Positions 1 through 11,668 of a stretch of DNA of 64,000 bases are shown in pieces; positions within the stretch are counted from its first letter, which is position 1, and each line of letters starts with the position of its first letter. A program made the position numbers and the translations under genes. Origin of the DNA: Gymnopus androsaceus JB14 (taxonomy: Eukaryota; Basidiomycota; Agaricomycetes; Agaricales; Omphalotaceae); NCBI GenBank assembly GCA_009733575.1, contig ML769643.1, forward strand, positions 31,959 to 95,958, given 5' to 3'. The notes below the pieces were generated by a model. The model ran no database searches and was not told where the DNA came from. It saw only the letters and a list, made by a program, of their open reading frames with translations.

Positions 1-384
1 GGTGGAGAATTGCTAAACTAATATTGTCTTTGATTGCATACCTAGTACAAAACTTCCCCTACGTCACCTCAGTCTAGGGTGTTCATTCATGTTGAATTGC
101 ACAAAATGAGAGATGTAGATCTTGAGAAAAATTGTCCCTCATATGCCTCAGGTCAATCAGATCTTACAGCCAAGGGGAGTCACTCCACAGGAATGATTAA
201 ATCAAGGCCATAATTAGTAATGAAAAATTTTTTGTAGAAAATAAATTATTCCAAGTGATTTTTCACCTGATAAAGCACTTATATTTCCTCCAAAAAACCT
301 ATAGAAGTGCCAGTTTTGTCTAAACAAATGAGACTCCATCCAACATGAATTAGACAAGGTTAAACAACCATACTGGGCCAAAAT

Positions 385-735
385 ATTGATTTCCGTACAG
401 CCTGAACAGGGCATTGTGGGAAAAAACTGACACCCCCCCCCTGCCCCGGTTTGTTGATCTATAGCCAACTATATGCTTAATTAAGCAAAGTGGCTTAACC
501 CTAGCCTTGTATGATGTCTCTCCTATATTTAAACAGTGGGGGCACCTAGGCAAGCCCCCACACCCTCAATTTCATCCCTATCCCTAACCCTAACCACCTA
601 CCTAACCCCACCTACTTAATCTCATGTGTTGACCAGGCTAGGGTTAGCTAGTGCTAACCCTACCTTAACTTTCTCATGGTCATGTGCTGACCAGGTCAGG
701 GTTAGCTAGCGCTAACCCTAGTGCTAACTTTTCGT
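385..735. repeat. Telomere-motif-bearing repeat T1
   Basis: The segment holds CCCTAACCCTAACC and several CTAACCC variants, including short hairpins of the form GGGTTAGC/GCTAACCC. Its left part (GGGAAAAAACTGACACCCCC, then AACAGTGGGG, then AAGCCCCCACACCC) recurs in the same order on the opposite strand at about 61100-61300. It is therefore a dispersed repeat carrying interstitial telomere-like motifs and not a chromosome end. Both edges are approximate. Confidence 0.6.
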
Positions 736-984
736 CATCACACGCTTACTATGATGGTATGTCATGTGACAACTAATCTAATCTCTGTTTCCCATGGTCA
801 CATGCTCACTGTATCACATGACAACACAGTTGTTCAAAATTGTTTAAACAAAAAGGGCAGTAGCTAGTAGTAATTGGGATGTTTAATTATGTTTAATATT
901 TGTTGGCCATGTTCTTGGATGTTTAAGTATAACTGGACCAGATTACTGTATAAGAGAGCTATAGTGAGCCCAAGCTGATAGCTG

Positions 985-1960
985 TAACAAGTCTAATAAG
1001 TGTGGAAGTACTCGGACCAACAGAGCCACGGTATTGAATTGGATATCAGGGCACATCGCCCACATAGACTTGAGCTCAAAGGATACACTCTGAAGACAAG
1101 TAACTCAGGGAATTATGGAAAGGATATGGACTTCGCAAAATGGGACAGAACCAATTCAAGTGGGCTGATGTCGAGATTGTCATGATAGCCAAAGGAGTAT
1201 TTCAAGGCTTGATACCGAGGAAGCACTAATAATTTGTTTGGCACTGAACAACAGATAAATGGTGTATGCCGAAAAGAACAAAACAAGAACAGAAGGATTG
1301 ACAAAGCCAAGAGAGCATACATAGGCCCTCGAAGTGATGTGTACCAGGATCGGAAGGTGTACATGTCTGCTGAGAAATGGAAGAAACGACTCGTAATAGA
1401 CAGAGATTCGAGCTAGGAGAATAATGCTGTACATTAGTTGGTGTTTCCCCACATGAATATACTCCAGGGATATAGAGATATGGATATGGTTGGGAAGCTA
1501 CAAGGACGGAGAATGATAATACGGAGGAAGGAAAGAAGAATACAATAAGTTACAACAAGAGACAGAACTATCATGGGATTAGTGAGCACGGTGCTGGGCA
1601 TGCATCAGCTACATACTAGCAGTACATGTCACCCAGGAAAGGACCAAAGGTGCATAACCCAGACAGAAATAGGGTGTAATACCAATAAGAAGCAGACGAA
1701 CGGACATTAGGGTTGCAGATATATGCATATACGGACTATTTTATTATAATTTCTCCTTTTCCGAGCAAGTTGTACCATTTCTCTGGATTTTTGAAGTACT
1801 TTATCATTTAACCAGCATCTGGCTGAGAGTAGTATAAAAGCCTAGCTATATTTCCTTTGCAAAACAAGTTACCTTTGGACCTCATTTGTTGCTAGTGTGA
1901 ATCCTTGTTGACATAGCTACGGCTGAGACAGGAAAGATACCACTCCCTTGTGAACCAAAG
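985..1960. other. Gene-free stretch, possibly LTR-like
   Basis: I see no convincing coding region. There is a TATA-like motif (TATAAAAG at 1833-1840), and the stretch begins near TGTAACA, which some LTRs share, but no second copy or terminal match is present in the window. Sequence with a similar look lies at 46440-47400. Treat as unclassified repeat-like DNA. Confidence 0.2.
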
Positions 1961-2178
1961 TAATACTTTGTGTGGTACAGAAAAGAGTTGTTTATTGTGC
2001 CCAGCATTAGAGACTTATAATCCTAACAACTGTGAAAATCCTGACTTAAACCAAGTCAAAATGTTGTTTTAGTTTTGAGGAGTCTAGTGTGACCACCAAG
2101 AAATGACCATCTGTTGCAACTGAGCTCAAGTGTACAGGAAGCAAACTGTCTGTTGTCCTGAGTGGTTTTGCCCTACTG

Positions 2179-2589
2179 TTGGGAATCACTTTGTTGAACC
2201 AAGCCATATTGTTGGTGGTTCTTTTTTTTGTCATTGTTATATTGTTGCCCCTATCATTGCCCCAAACCTGTATAGATTGTTTAGAAAAGGAGATCCTATC
2301 CTTCAATCATCTACCAGCATCACTTCGAGAAACACCAGTCACTTTTGAGAGACAAATAGAGTATTTTCTTTGCAGAACCTTTGACAATGCACCCTTGTTA
2401 TTTAAATTGATAGCCAAACCCCCTGTGTTCCAGTTGCTTAGTGTTGATTACTCTGCACTACTTGAACCAACGGACCCACAGCTTGTTACCGCCAAGACAA
2501 TTGCACCAAAGTTGCCATCTAGGACATGCAAGCCCTTTGGTGCATTGCAATCACGCACACTATTTATTGTTCATTGCATGCGCATATAA
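2179..2589 (+). CDS. Unrecognised 136-aa open frame
   Basis: An uninterrupted frame of 136 codons starts with ATG and has a strongly hydrophobic stretch at about residues 5-27 that could be a membrane segment. I recognise no family or motif. No neighbouring exon or promoter element supports it, and the surroundings are repeats, so it may be a chance frame or a transposon remnant. Confidence 0.15.
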   Translation: MGITLLNQAILLVVLFFVIVILLPLSLPQTCIDCLEKEILSFNHLPASLRETPVTFERQIEYFLCRTFDNAPLLFKLIAKPPVFQLLSVDYSALLEPTDPQLVTAKTIAPKLPSRTCKPFGALQSRTLFIVHCMRI

Positions 2590-2663
2590 AGTCTTTCATC
2601 ACTAAACCAATGAATTTGCAAAAATAACTGATATGGGGGCCTTACAGGTAAGGTCCCCAGCTT

Positions 2664-3040
2664 ATATAGTATTCCAAGCAATAAATAAAATATCTATAGG
2701 ATGATAGATACTGAATTGGTTGAGGATTAGGGTAAGCTATGGTAACAGTCATGGTGGTTGAATTGAGTGCCACCGTGGACCCTCGTATCAATTGGGATTC
2801 ATCCAAATCATTGGTAGATAGAGTGTAGATGTAGTTGGTTATGCCTTTAGGACTTGAGATTCAAGGAAAGGACAGTAGAGTTGTATTTGGGTGAAGGGGA
2901 AGTGGGAATTATGCTAGTGCTGCATTACCAGGTTACTTTGGGAAAGAGATGAGAGGAAAGGTGACCATGGTCATTGGGAGTTCGGGAGATTATGGGCAGT
3001 GGCTTTGGGGATGAATCATGAAGAATATGAGTTGATGTGG
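2664..3040 (-). mobile_element. Truncated copia 5' end, copy 1
   Basis: This segment is the reverse complement of 5477-5831 with scattered substitutions, so the two copies form an inverted pair 2.4 kb apart. On its own strand it appears to run from LTR sequence into an untranslated leader and the first residues of a gag-like frame. The copia assignment rests on the second copy, where a short start frame resembling the gag start of the complete element at 11668 can be read. No pol sequence follows. Confidence 0.45.
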
Positions 3041-3582
3041 CAGTATTGGAAAGAAAAGATATGGGCGCTTGTTGCAAATCGGCACATCGCTGCTATTGGA
3101 CTTCTGGTCCATTACCCATTGGTCCGATCAGACATGCTCAGACTTGTTAGGCACTTCCCACATACTTGACTGGGAAGGCAGCATGTGATGAAGGGCTGAA
3201 CCTTTTAAGATTTTTTCCTGATTTGTACTTAGCTTTGTCAATTCCTCAGACTGGCATCCTGCTGTTTCAGGCTCTGGTGCAGTGGCGGATGTGGATGTGT
3301 AGGTGCCAAGGGTAAGGTTAGGGCTACCAAATATGGCATCAGTACAAGAAAAACTTTCACATAGAAAGCCAAACCTAAAGGTTTGGTAATATAGTATTGG
3401 AATGAGTTCTGACCCAGTTCTGACTCCATACTGAGTCTGACTCAAAAGGTCTCCATATTATTAAGCCAATCTGTTGCTAACTACCAGGTATACATAGGAT
3501 TGGGCCAGGATGCACAGATGTATATGAAGCTTACTAGCAAAGTGTGCCAAATGTATGTAACAGTAGAGTGATAGGTATATAA
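3041..3582. other. Gap without recognised genes
   Basis: Open frames here on the minus strand (3128-3445) lack recognisable motifs or exon structure. I see no RNA gene or clear repeat boundary in this stretch. Confidence 0.3.
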
Positions 3583-3741
3583 CATCAGCAAAGCCTGGGT
3601 GAACTGTGGATTGCTATGGGTTGCTGTGGGTTGCTGTAAAGCACTGCACAGAAACCCCAAGACAATCCACAGAAGCCACAGAGCTGTCCATTTCTGTACA
3701 GAGGGGGGCCTTGCTGTGGGACCACCCAGGTTTTGCTGATG
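3583..3741. mobile_element. CATCAG-family MITE, element 1
   Basis: A 159-bp element with terminal inverted repeats CATCAGCAAAGCCTGGGT and ACCCAGGTTTTGCTGATG. It is flanked by AA on both sides, matching the 2-bp target duplication of the family. Short repeats of the type GGTTGCTGTG lie just inside the ends. Confidence 0.8.
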
Positions 3742-4302
3742 AAGTAGTTAAAGTACAGATTGGGGTTGTAACTTGTAAGTACTTCATATGAAGTAATGAA
3801 ATTGTAATTACTACTAATCAGTAAAACCTATATTTTGTATTTTAATTGCAACAGTAACACTTAAGATTCCCGGCACTCCCAGTGCTGTCAAAAATATAAA
3901 ATTATATGACATCTCTTTTTTACTTCCAAATAAGGTAACTTTGAGGCCTCTGGGGGCTTCTGAGAGCTCTGGCCAGCACTGATCAGACCAGTGCATCTAG
4001 GTCCCGGAGTAAGTACTGGGGCACTGGAAGCACTGTACAGTGCTTGCAAGGACTGACTGCATCCATACATGTTTTGCTAATGCCTAATGTTAGATTCTAT
4101 AAGTATGAACAGGAGATAATTGGCTCCATCCTGTAGCCATGTATTCTGTGGTCACAGTGGTGCCATGACTGTAACATATGAGAAATGTTTGTTCCTAACA
4201 AATCCAAATACACCAATGGCGGAAGTCCACCAGCAGAAACATGCCAGCTTGCAACAAGCACCCATATCTTTTTTGCCAATACTGCCATGCACACTGCCAA
4301 TA
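3742..4302. other. Gap without recognised genes
   Basis: AT-rich sequence between two mobile elements. Open frames on both strands near 4097-4351 are mutual shadows without recognisable motifs. I see nothing assignable. Confidence 0.3.
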
Positions 4303-5440
4303 ACCATGCTTCAGCCAAGCTGAAGCATAATGGGAAATAAATTATTTTCAATCCCTATATGAAGTGTACTTTTTCAGAAAAATGTAGTAGTTGTATATTT
4401 CAATAGAGTAATGAATAAATTGAATTCCGACATTCTGAAATGAAAACTTTATATAGATATGCGAAAGAGAAGCTTTCAATCAGACTCTGGAAACAATGGA
4501 TTGAATGTGGACTTGAAAGCCCTGCTTTCACAATAAGAGTGAAATTAATTTTTCGAAGAACAATTCAATTTCCCACTGAAATATTCCCTTTCACTGTGTG
4601 GTTTGGCAGCAGCCCGGATTGGCCCGAGCATTGAAGCATTGTCTTTTGGGAACCAGCTGAAAGGTTCTTCGGAATAGTTGCTTTCACTCTTATTGTGAAG
4701 GAAAAGTATTCAGTCCACATCAAAACTATTGTTTTTAGAGCTCAATTGAAAAGCGCCCTTTTGGAAGTCTGTTTAAAATTCAAAATTCAGAGGGTCTAAA
4801 TGTGATTCCTTCATAAGTTCATTGAAATATTTATTTTATATACAGAAGCAAACCCAGAAGCAAAAAATTCTCAGAAAATAATATATTTAGAGCATTTCTG
4901 TATGGTTTCTCTTCATTCTTTTTTTTTTACATGGATGGTATAATATGCAAGGAATATGATCTGATTTTATCAGATTTTTTGATGGCCATCCAAAGGCATC
5001 ATAAATTGATTTTCCTTTTGCTGTCAAAAACGGCTAAACACCCAGAAGCAAAAGTTTAGGTTAATTGGGCCCCTACAAAAATGCATCCCTTCGGGATTGA
5101 TTGCAGCATGGCTAAGCATGCTCATAGAGTGATACAATTCACAACATTTAAAAAACTGAGAAAAATTGCATTTTTGGCATAGTGTTCATCTATGATCATA
5201 TTATGAAGGATTTCATACATCCAAGCTATTACAATAATGTTCATAAACTGCCATAGATGTTTTATAAAAAGAACTGCATCCTAAAATGCATTCTACATGG
5301 TTTAAATATAAAAGATTTCGCTTCTGGGCATCTTTCTCTTCTGGGTTTGCGTCTGCACTTGTATGAAAAAGTACATTTATCTTATGCACTGAAATAAATC
5401 ATTTCTCACAGTACTTGAGCCTGGCTGAAGTATAATCATT
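4303..5440. mobile_element. Inverted-repeat element, about 1.1 kb
   Basis: Imperfect inverted repeats of about 75 bases bound this stretch. The left copy runs from ATGCTTCAGCC to GTACTTTTTCA (4303-4380). The right copy (5365-5440) is its reverse complement with roughly 30 percent divergence. Inside, AACCCAGAAGCAAA occurs near 4850 and 5040 and inverted near 5320-5350, forming subterminal repeats. There is no coding sequence. Boundaries are approximate and no target duplication was resolved. Confidence 0.45.
4440..4790. mobile_element. Fold-back element
   Basis: Two arms of about 100 bases (roughly 4455-4562 and 4665-4770) are inverted copies. The best-matched core is CTTTCACAATAAGAGTGAAA against its complement near 4681-4700. 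The loop is about 100 bases and non-coding. It lies inside the larger inverted-repeat element and looks like a nested MITE or a relic of its own inverted duplication. Confidence 0.6.
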
Positions 5441-5476
5441 GGCGGTGTGATGTCAACCCATACGTCAACTAGTCAA

Positions 5477-5831
5477 CTCATATTCTTCACGATTCCTCCC
5501 TGAAGCCGCTGCCCATAATCTCCCGAATTCCCAATGACCATGGTCACCTTTCCTCTCATCTCTTTCCCGAAGTAACCTGGTAACACAGCACCAGCATAAT
5601 TCCCACTTCCCCTTCACCCAAATACAACTCTACTGTCCTTTCCTTGAATCTCAAGTCCTAAAGGCATAACCAACTATGTCTACACTCTATCTACAAATGC
5701 TTTGGACAAATCCCAATTGATACAAGGGTCCACGGTGGCATTCAATTCAACCACCATGACTGTTACCACAGCTTCAACCAATTCAGTATCTATCATCCCA
5801 TAGATATATTACTTATTGCTCGGAATACTAC
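5477..5831 (+). mobile_element. Truncated copia 5' end, copy 2
   Basis: Inverted partner of 2664-3040. Reading the plus strand, LTR-like sequence is followed by a leader and a short frame starting at 5756 whose first 15 residues are rich in Thr, Ser and Val, like the gag start of the complete copia element at 11668. A stop codon at 5801-5803 ends it and the copy breaks off soon after, next to element 2. The LTR itself is not proven, since no matching 3' copy was found. Confidence 0.45.
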
Positions 5832-5838
5832 AAGTCTA

Positions 5839-6017
5839 CACCAGCAAAACCTGTATTTTTGCTGGAGGTCTCCAGAGATCTCTGGAGCTTGACAGCTGTC
5901 AAAAAAACTGTCAATTTTCTCCAGAGATCTCCAGAGGTCTCTGGAATAGGGTACCTTGTTCCAGAGATGTCCCAAATGAATGGGTTTTCTCCAGTGAAAA
6001 TACAGGTTTTGCTGATG
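5839..6017. mobile_element. CATCAG-family MITE, element 2
   Basis: A 179-bp element with ends CACCAGCAAAACCTGTATTT and AAATACAGGTTTTGCTGATG, flanked by TA on both sides. The interior carries repeated CTCCAGAGATCT-type blocks and the near-palindrome TGACAGCTGTCA. The first base triplet differs from the family consensus (CAC instead of CAT). Confidence 0.8.
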
Positions 6018-6071
6018 TAGCCACTCTCATTAGTATTATTGTGCACAATGCTATTGCATTATGGTTTGGTG

Positions 6072-6593
6072 TGTTGAAGCAGACATATGATCAACAAATG
6101 GTGAGATGCAATACTCACCTGGATATGTGCTAGTAGACTGGTCTTTGAAGGACTAGTTGGAGAGCAAAGAGTTCTTGTATAGACAAGTAGTAGTACAACT
6201 GAGTGTGCTAAGGAGTACAGTAAGTACCTACAGTATTTATACTAAGTACGACTACAACTATACAGTATCATAGTAAGGTGGCTTAGGGCATAGGGTACAA
6301 TCATAATGGTTCAACAGCATGTAAGTACAATGTAAGATCAAGTAATTATGACTACGTTGACTACTATTGTATTGAACAGTTCATATGCTTCATCACTGTA
6401 TGTTATCATATTTATAGAACTAGTGAATGGCATAATTACAGCGTCTAGTATGCTTATTGAGCAAATACAAAGACAGTGCTTTTGCCTCATGTAGTGCAGC
6501 TACAAAGATGTTTCAAGGAGTATTAATGGAACAAAAGACTCATGTTGAGTCCATTGATAACATCACTATTGTAAGCATCAGATCCTTTCAACA
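6072..6593 (-). repeat. Copia LTR (3' LTR of the minus-strand element)
   Basis: A 522-bp copy of the LTR, TG...CA ended, matching 12405-12927 at about 94 percent. A purine tract directly follows at 6594-6605 when read on the minus strand, as expected upstream of a 3' LTR. Confidence 0.95.
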
Positions 6594-6605
6594 CTCCCCC
6601 TTGCT
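6594..6605 (-). other. Polypurine tract of copia
   Basis: On the minus strand AGCAAGGGGGAG abuts the LTR start TGTTGAAAGG. This is the position of the plus-strand primer in LTR elements. Confidence 0.75.
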
Positions 6606-6694
6606 AAGAGTAGTGATAGGGAATTAAGCTTTAAGGACTTAGAACCACATTCTAGTTTTTGATATGACTTAGCGTACGGTCATTGAAGATTTAT

Positions 6695-7498
6695 TCAAAG
6701 GAATGTAATGTCAAGAAGATCTCGGAATTTCTTGAATTCAATCAATGCGAGATTCTTTGTCAGAATATCAGCAATGTTATCTCCGGTTTGAACATAGAAT
6801 AGTTCGATGTTTCCATTTTCAATTTTTTCCCGAATATAGTGGAAGCAAATATCAATGTGTTTGGTTCTTCGTTTCTGAATTGGATTAGAAGCAAGGAAGA
6901 TTGAACCTTGATTATCACCACATAAAGGTAATGATTGAATAGGAGTTCCGATCTCATTGAATAAAGATTGAAGCCACTCGAGTTGTTGACAGGAGTCAGA
7001 CAATGCCATATATTCAGCTTTGGTGGATGAGAGTGCAACAGTTTTCTGTTTATGGGAAACCCAACGGATTGGAGCAGCAGCCAATTGTATGATCATCCCA
7101 GTATGGGATTTTTGGTCATCTGGATCAGAGGCCCAATCTGAATCACAGTATGCCATAGATCCTTCATTGGAGTTACCATCAAACACAATTTCATATTTCC
7201 GAGTATACATTAAGTAACAGACTATATGAAGTGCTTTGTTAAGGTGATCCGGACTTGGATTGGCTGAGTATTGACTCATTTTTATGACTGCATAATCGAT
7301 GTCAGGGTGTGTGCCAAGCATTAGATACAGTAAAGATCCAATAACTTGTTGAAACTTCTGTCGGAGTTTTGGATCGACTTTTCCATCATTTTCACGAGGA
7401 TTCCATGAAGAAGGTAATGGGGTGTGAGTATCTTTAAAGTTTGACATCTGAAATTGTTTAATGATTTTATCGAGATAGTCACGTTGATCAAGGATCAA
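6695..7498 (-). pseudogene. pol: Copia RT C-terminus and RNase H
   Basis: A 267-codon frame covering the end of the copia reverse transcriptase (residues about 1-110, ending with the YLMYTRKYEIVF-type segment) and the RNase H domain. RNase H landmarks are visible: YCDSDWASD with the first Asp, SSTKAEYMAL with the Glu, and DNQGSIFLA with another Asp, followed by KHIDICFHYIRE and the closing DILTKNL motif. This domain keeps its acidic residues. It is separated from the upstream RT frame by a stop near 7505, so the polyprotein is broken. Its end at 6695 lies about 100 bp from the 3' LTR, which is normal. Confidence 0.9.
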
Positions 7499-7510
7499 CT
7501 TCTTTTTAGA

Positions 7511-8278
7511 TCAATCTCCTTTAATGTGCATTCCTAGGAACTCTTTAGGTTCACCAAGATTGCAACATTCCCATGTCTTCATGAATTGCTCTTTTTTCTT
7601 CATTACCAGGGATTTGTCAGATCCAGTGTTGTCTACATATACAATGGCAATTACGGTTTTGCCTTTTTCTTTGAAGGTGTATACACTGCCATCTGAACTA
7701 GTGTGCTTGAATCCCAGTTTACCCATGGATCGATTCATTTCTTTCCACCAGGATAAGCCACTTTGTTTCAGACTGTATAATGAACAATGTAACTGCCAAA
7801 CCTTGGTTTTGTCCTTAACAAAACCTTTGGGTTGTTCCATATAGATCTCTTCATCAAGCTTGCCACACAAATAAGCCTGTTTGACATCTAAAGCCTGGAT
7901 TTCCCAGTCTTCTAAAGCGGCTAAAGCGAGAAGTGTACTAACTGTTTCAAATCGCGCAACTGGCAAAAACAACACATTATAATCAATACCAAATTGTTGT
8001 GAAAAGCCTTTAGCGACAAGTCAGGCTTTTTAGCGACCGTCCTTCTTTTTATTAAAGACCCAATGACATTTGATTGGTTTACGACCGTGAGGGATTTTGA
8101 CTTCCTCAAATACTTTACATTTGCGGAGTCCATCCAGTTCTTCTTTACATGCATGATCCCATTTTGCCTGTTCATTAGCAGGAAGGTGCCGATAATGCCA
8201 AGTAGAACTCCAGGTGTCAGGTGTACTTGAAAGGAAGTTTTTAAGTTCCATTTCGTAAGTAAAAGGAATCAATTGCAA
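7511..8278 (-). pseudogene. pol: Copia reverse transcriptase, disrupted
   Basis: Copia RT spread over at least two frames. The upstream piece (8278 to about 8030) has the WKxACKEELDGL and PIKCHWVFNKK landmarks. The downstream piece (about 7975 to 7511) has IQALDVKQAYLCGKLDEEIY, GLSWW and the catalytic core, which reads YVDN instead of YVDD. That replaces one of the two metal-binding aspartates and should abolish polymerisation. A frame break near 8030 separates the pieces and another near 7505 separates them from RNase H. All domains otherwise lie in normal copia order. Confidence 0.9.
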
Positions 8279-8535
8279 AAGTAAGAAGTTCTGTAATTCT
8301 ACTCCCCCTTCCTGAACTATACGAGAGAAGTTAATCTCTTCAAACCATGGTTCTTCATTACCACTATCATTATGATCTTCATCTTCCCGAATGGGAGATG
8401 CTGGTAGAGTGTCAAGATCTATAGGAGATGGATGATGATCAGGATCATTGATAGGTTGTGTACTTGTACTAGGCTTGTTTGGTTTAGGAACATTGACACA
8501 AACTTGACGTTTTTCTTCAATCTTTTTATTTCGAT

Positions 8536-11061
8536 CTACTTTTTGTCTAGTTCAAATGTCATTAAGAGTGTCCTCTTTGACCTTTTGAGCTTGTTTTTTC
8601 CAAGTAAAAGTCTTACAAAGACTTTCACGAGTGATAGGAATAAAACTAGGATGATTAGGAGCAATTTGGGTGTGGACAGGATTTTTACTTTTCCATTCAG
8701 CAATAGCTTCCGGGTTGTACCAAATGGATCTAGGTGGGACTGGTGGAGGCTGTTTGTGACAAATTTCATTATCTTGAGGAGTAGGAGGACATTTGCATTC
8801 TGGACTATTTTCTCGTGATGTGCACCAAGATGTGGGTGCATTTGTATAAATGTTATTGGCATCATTCCAATCATTGTCAAAATTTCCTGGCTGATCAGGA
8901 GAATGATCTGGTTCATCAGGAGAAGTAAACAGAATATGACTAGGATCAAAAGGATCATTGTCATCTGAAGATCCGTCATCAGCAGGATCATCAGTTGGTC
9001 ATGTTGGGGGTTTATCACTTGGTATGATAGGACTAGGTTTATTGGAGGGTTTATGACTCTTGTCAGATTCGCGGCAGCGTGGAAACCAATCTTCAATAAA
9101 GCGAGCTTGAGCACCATAGCATAGCGCGTTATTACTACGCATGAAGATATATCCTTTGCTTCAGAATGCGGGGATAGTTTATTTTTCCACTGTGCACATG
9201 GAATGAACACGTATGCACCACAACCAAATGATCTGAAATAAGAAACATTGGGTTTGTTCCATAAGAAGATTTCTATAGGTATCTTCCAATTCAATCGATG
9301 GATCGGAGTGCAGTTGTATACATGCATAGATGTGGAATATGAAAATTCCCACCAAGAATCAGGGCAGCAAGCATGGTGTTGCATGGCTTCTGATTTATCT
9401 ATTAAAGTGCAATGTATACGTTTGGCACATCTGTTCTGTTGATGAACATGAGGTTCTGATTTATTAACCTCAATACCTTCCGTTTTGAGATAATTGATAA
9501 ATTGATCTGATAAGAATTCTCCCCCTCGATCAATACATATCTTGTCAATTTTACATCCAGTTTGCTTTTCGGCCCATGCTTTGAATTGATTAAAAGCAAG
9601 AAAAGCTTCAGGCTTAAGACATAGTTTTACAGAGTAAGCGTAAGGAGAACAATCATCCAAGAATGTGACTATATATTTGTATTTATGATAAGACTGAATC
9701 GGTAATTCTGTCAAATCAAAGTGCACAAGTTCTAAAGGATGTTCTGCTCGCTTAGATGAAGAGGGGTATGATTTCTGAGGTTCTTTACCAATGACACAAC
9801 CTTTACAGATGTGTTTCTCAGTAGGAATAGGTACTTTAGGAAGACCTTTGACATTAGCAGGAGCATGCTTAAGGATTTCATTGCCTGGATGGGCAAATCG
9901 GTTATGCCATAAGTCGTAATCAATAGAAACCATATTGACTATTTGCGCTTCAGGATTCAACACGTCAGCATGAAGCCAGTGGAATGAATCACTGGTATTA
10001 TATGGTTTTCCAGTCATAATGATTTGACAATTTGATTTATTGCATATCTGACTTTGATCTCCATTAATGACTGTATAGCAGTCATTTTGATTTAATTGAC
10101 CAATTGAAATAAGGTGATGTGGGCTATTGGGCTGGTAATACACTGGGTGTAACTTAGTTGTGTGGGTAACACCTGTTTCATTTTCATGACAAATATATAC
10201 TGTTCCAGCACCAAGTACATGCAAACAAGATTTTTTATCAGCGGATACAAGTGGAATTGGATTTTTCCATTCCTTGTAATCAGCAAAATCTTCAATATTT
10301 GGAGTAAAGTGGTGTGAAGTGCCAGAATCAAGTAACCAAGACGTATCATATGTTGTTGCTTGTATCCTTACATTATTCTCAGGTAGTTCCTTACTCTCAG
10401 TAATTGCATGCATAAAATTAATATATTTTGCCTCATCTGGAGGCTCAGAACTAAGTACAGAATCAAATAAATAAGAACTAGTTGCACGGTACAAATGTTT
10501 GTGCAAAGTATTGTTATTTATAGCAGAAGATCTGTTTAGCCAATGCAATGAATTAGAGATTTTCTTTTTAAGGAAATTAAAAGGGACTTGCCAGTAAGAA
10601 GTACGCTCATTGTCAGATCCGTACATTTCCTTGTTGTAATCATTGATTCTGGCAAAGCTGTCATTGACAACAGATTGAGCCCAATCAGGCAGTAACTCTT
10701 GTTCCTCTATCTTCATATCTCTGAGGAGAGGATCAAGTTTGCCCATGTAAGGCTCAATATCCTTAAGAGGATTGGCGGAGGATGAGAAAGAGGCAAAGTT
10801 AGCAACTGGGAGTGGATTGTTAGTGGAAGCCTCATTGGCATGTGGTTTGCCTTTGCCTTTGCCTTTCTTCTTCTGATTGTCTTTATTGCTGTTGCCATTA
10901 TTGCCACTAGAGGAAGAAGCCTGTTGGTTCGAACCAGATGCATCAGCATTTTGCTTCTGCTTCTTTTGTTTTGACCAGGCATTCTTAGCTTTGCGCTTCT
11001 TGTTCACCATGGTAAGGTGAGAAGCGAGCAATGTGGCATTAGCGGCAATGATTGTATTCAT
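8536..11061 (-). pseudogene. pol: Copia gag tail, protease and integrase
   Basis: An 841-codon frame. Residues about 20-75 are a Lys-rich basic tract; I see no CCHC zinc knuckle. The protease motif LLDSGTSHHF is at about 245-255. The integrase zinc region (H-x3-H with a downstream C-x2-C in ICKGC) and core follow: D in HFDLTELP, D in CIDRGGEF, then QQNRCAKR. The catalytic glutamate expected in the last motif (normally A-E-R) is Lys here. After about residue 620 (near 9150) the frame runs through out-of-frame sequence, so the real polyprotein is shifted and the last fifth of this frame is not genuine. Confidence 0.9.
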
Positions 11062-11668
11062 CCTGAATCTTGGGGATGATGGCAGTTAGTGTGAGATTTC
11101 TGCCAGTATATTGGCTCAACATTGTCATTGCTAAACCATCCCAAGCACAAGGAAGTGCGGCAAGAAGAATCATGGCTTTAACTGGTTCTGTCAAGGTAAG
11201 ACCAGAGGCATCAAGGCAACCAAAGATCAAAGTTAGAGATGCAATTGGCATAGCCGGATCGGAGTTCTCAGCGATCTCAAAACCAATGGCCTCTCAGAAG
11301 ATTCCGAAGAGTTCAGCGGCACCAGGAGTACCATAGGTGGTCTCAAGTTGATTCCAGGTCTCCCTGGCAGTACCTTTAACAGCCGTTTGCCTAATGTGGT
11401 TAGGCAGGCAAAGAGAAATAGCACCAATGGTGGCACCATCATTCTCTTCCCAGGTATCAATTGCATCCTGGTTGGTAACAGGATTGCCTGTGGGAGAAGG
11501 GCAAATCTTAGTGCCAGAGGCGTGTCCAAAAAGCTTTTGGACTTGAAGGTAAGCCTTCATTCCAGACAACCAATCATTGTAGTTGGAACCGTCGAAGAGG
11601 GGAACAGCGTTGATTGCAGAGGTGGAAGATATTGTGATTCTGGATGTGAACTTGTCAGTAACAATCAA
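11039..11668 (-). pseudogene. gag: Copia gag, frameshifted
   Basis: The start is ATG at 11668, about 740 bp from the 5' LTR. The first 124 codons contain the copia Gag_pre signature VPLFDGSNYNDWLSGMKAYLQ at about residues 20-43, and TWNQLETTYGTPG near 105-118. A frame break near 11290 passes the reading to another frame (11251-11039) with LILAALPCAWDGL-like residues typical of the UBN2/gag capsid region. The protein is therefore broken but recognisable from end to end. Confidence 0.85.

Noticed and set aside
1..735. Chromosome end near the window start
   Set aside because: Telomere-like motifs are few and belong to a dispersed repeat also found at 61 kb in the opposite orientation.
5477..5831. 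Solo LTR with proven ends
   Set aside because: The copia assignment rests on a 15-residue start frame only; no matching 3' LTR or TSD was found, so only a truncated copia 5' end is claimed.
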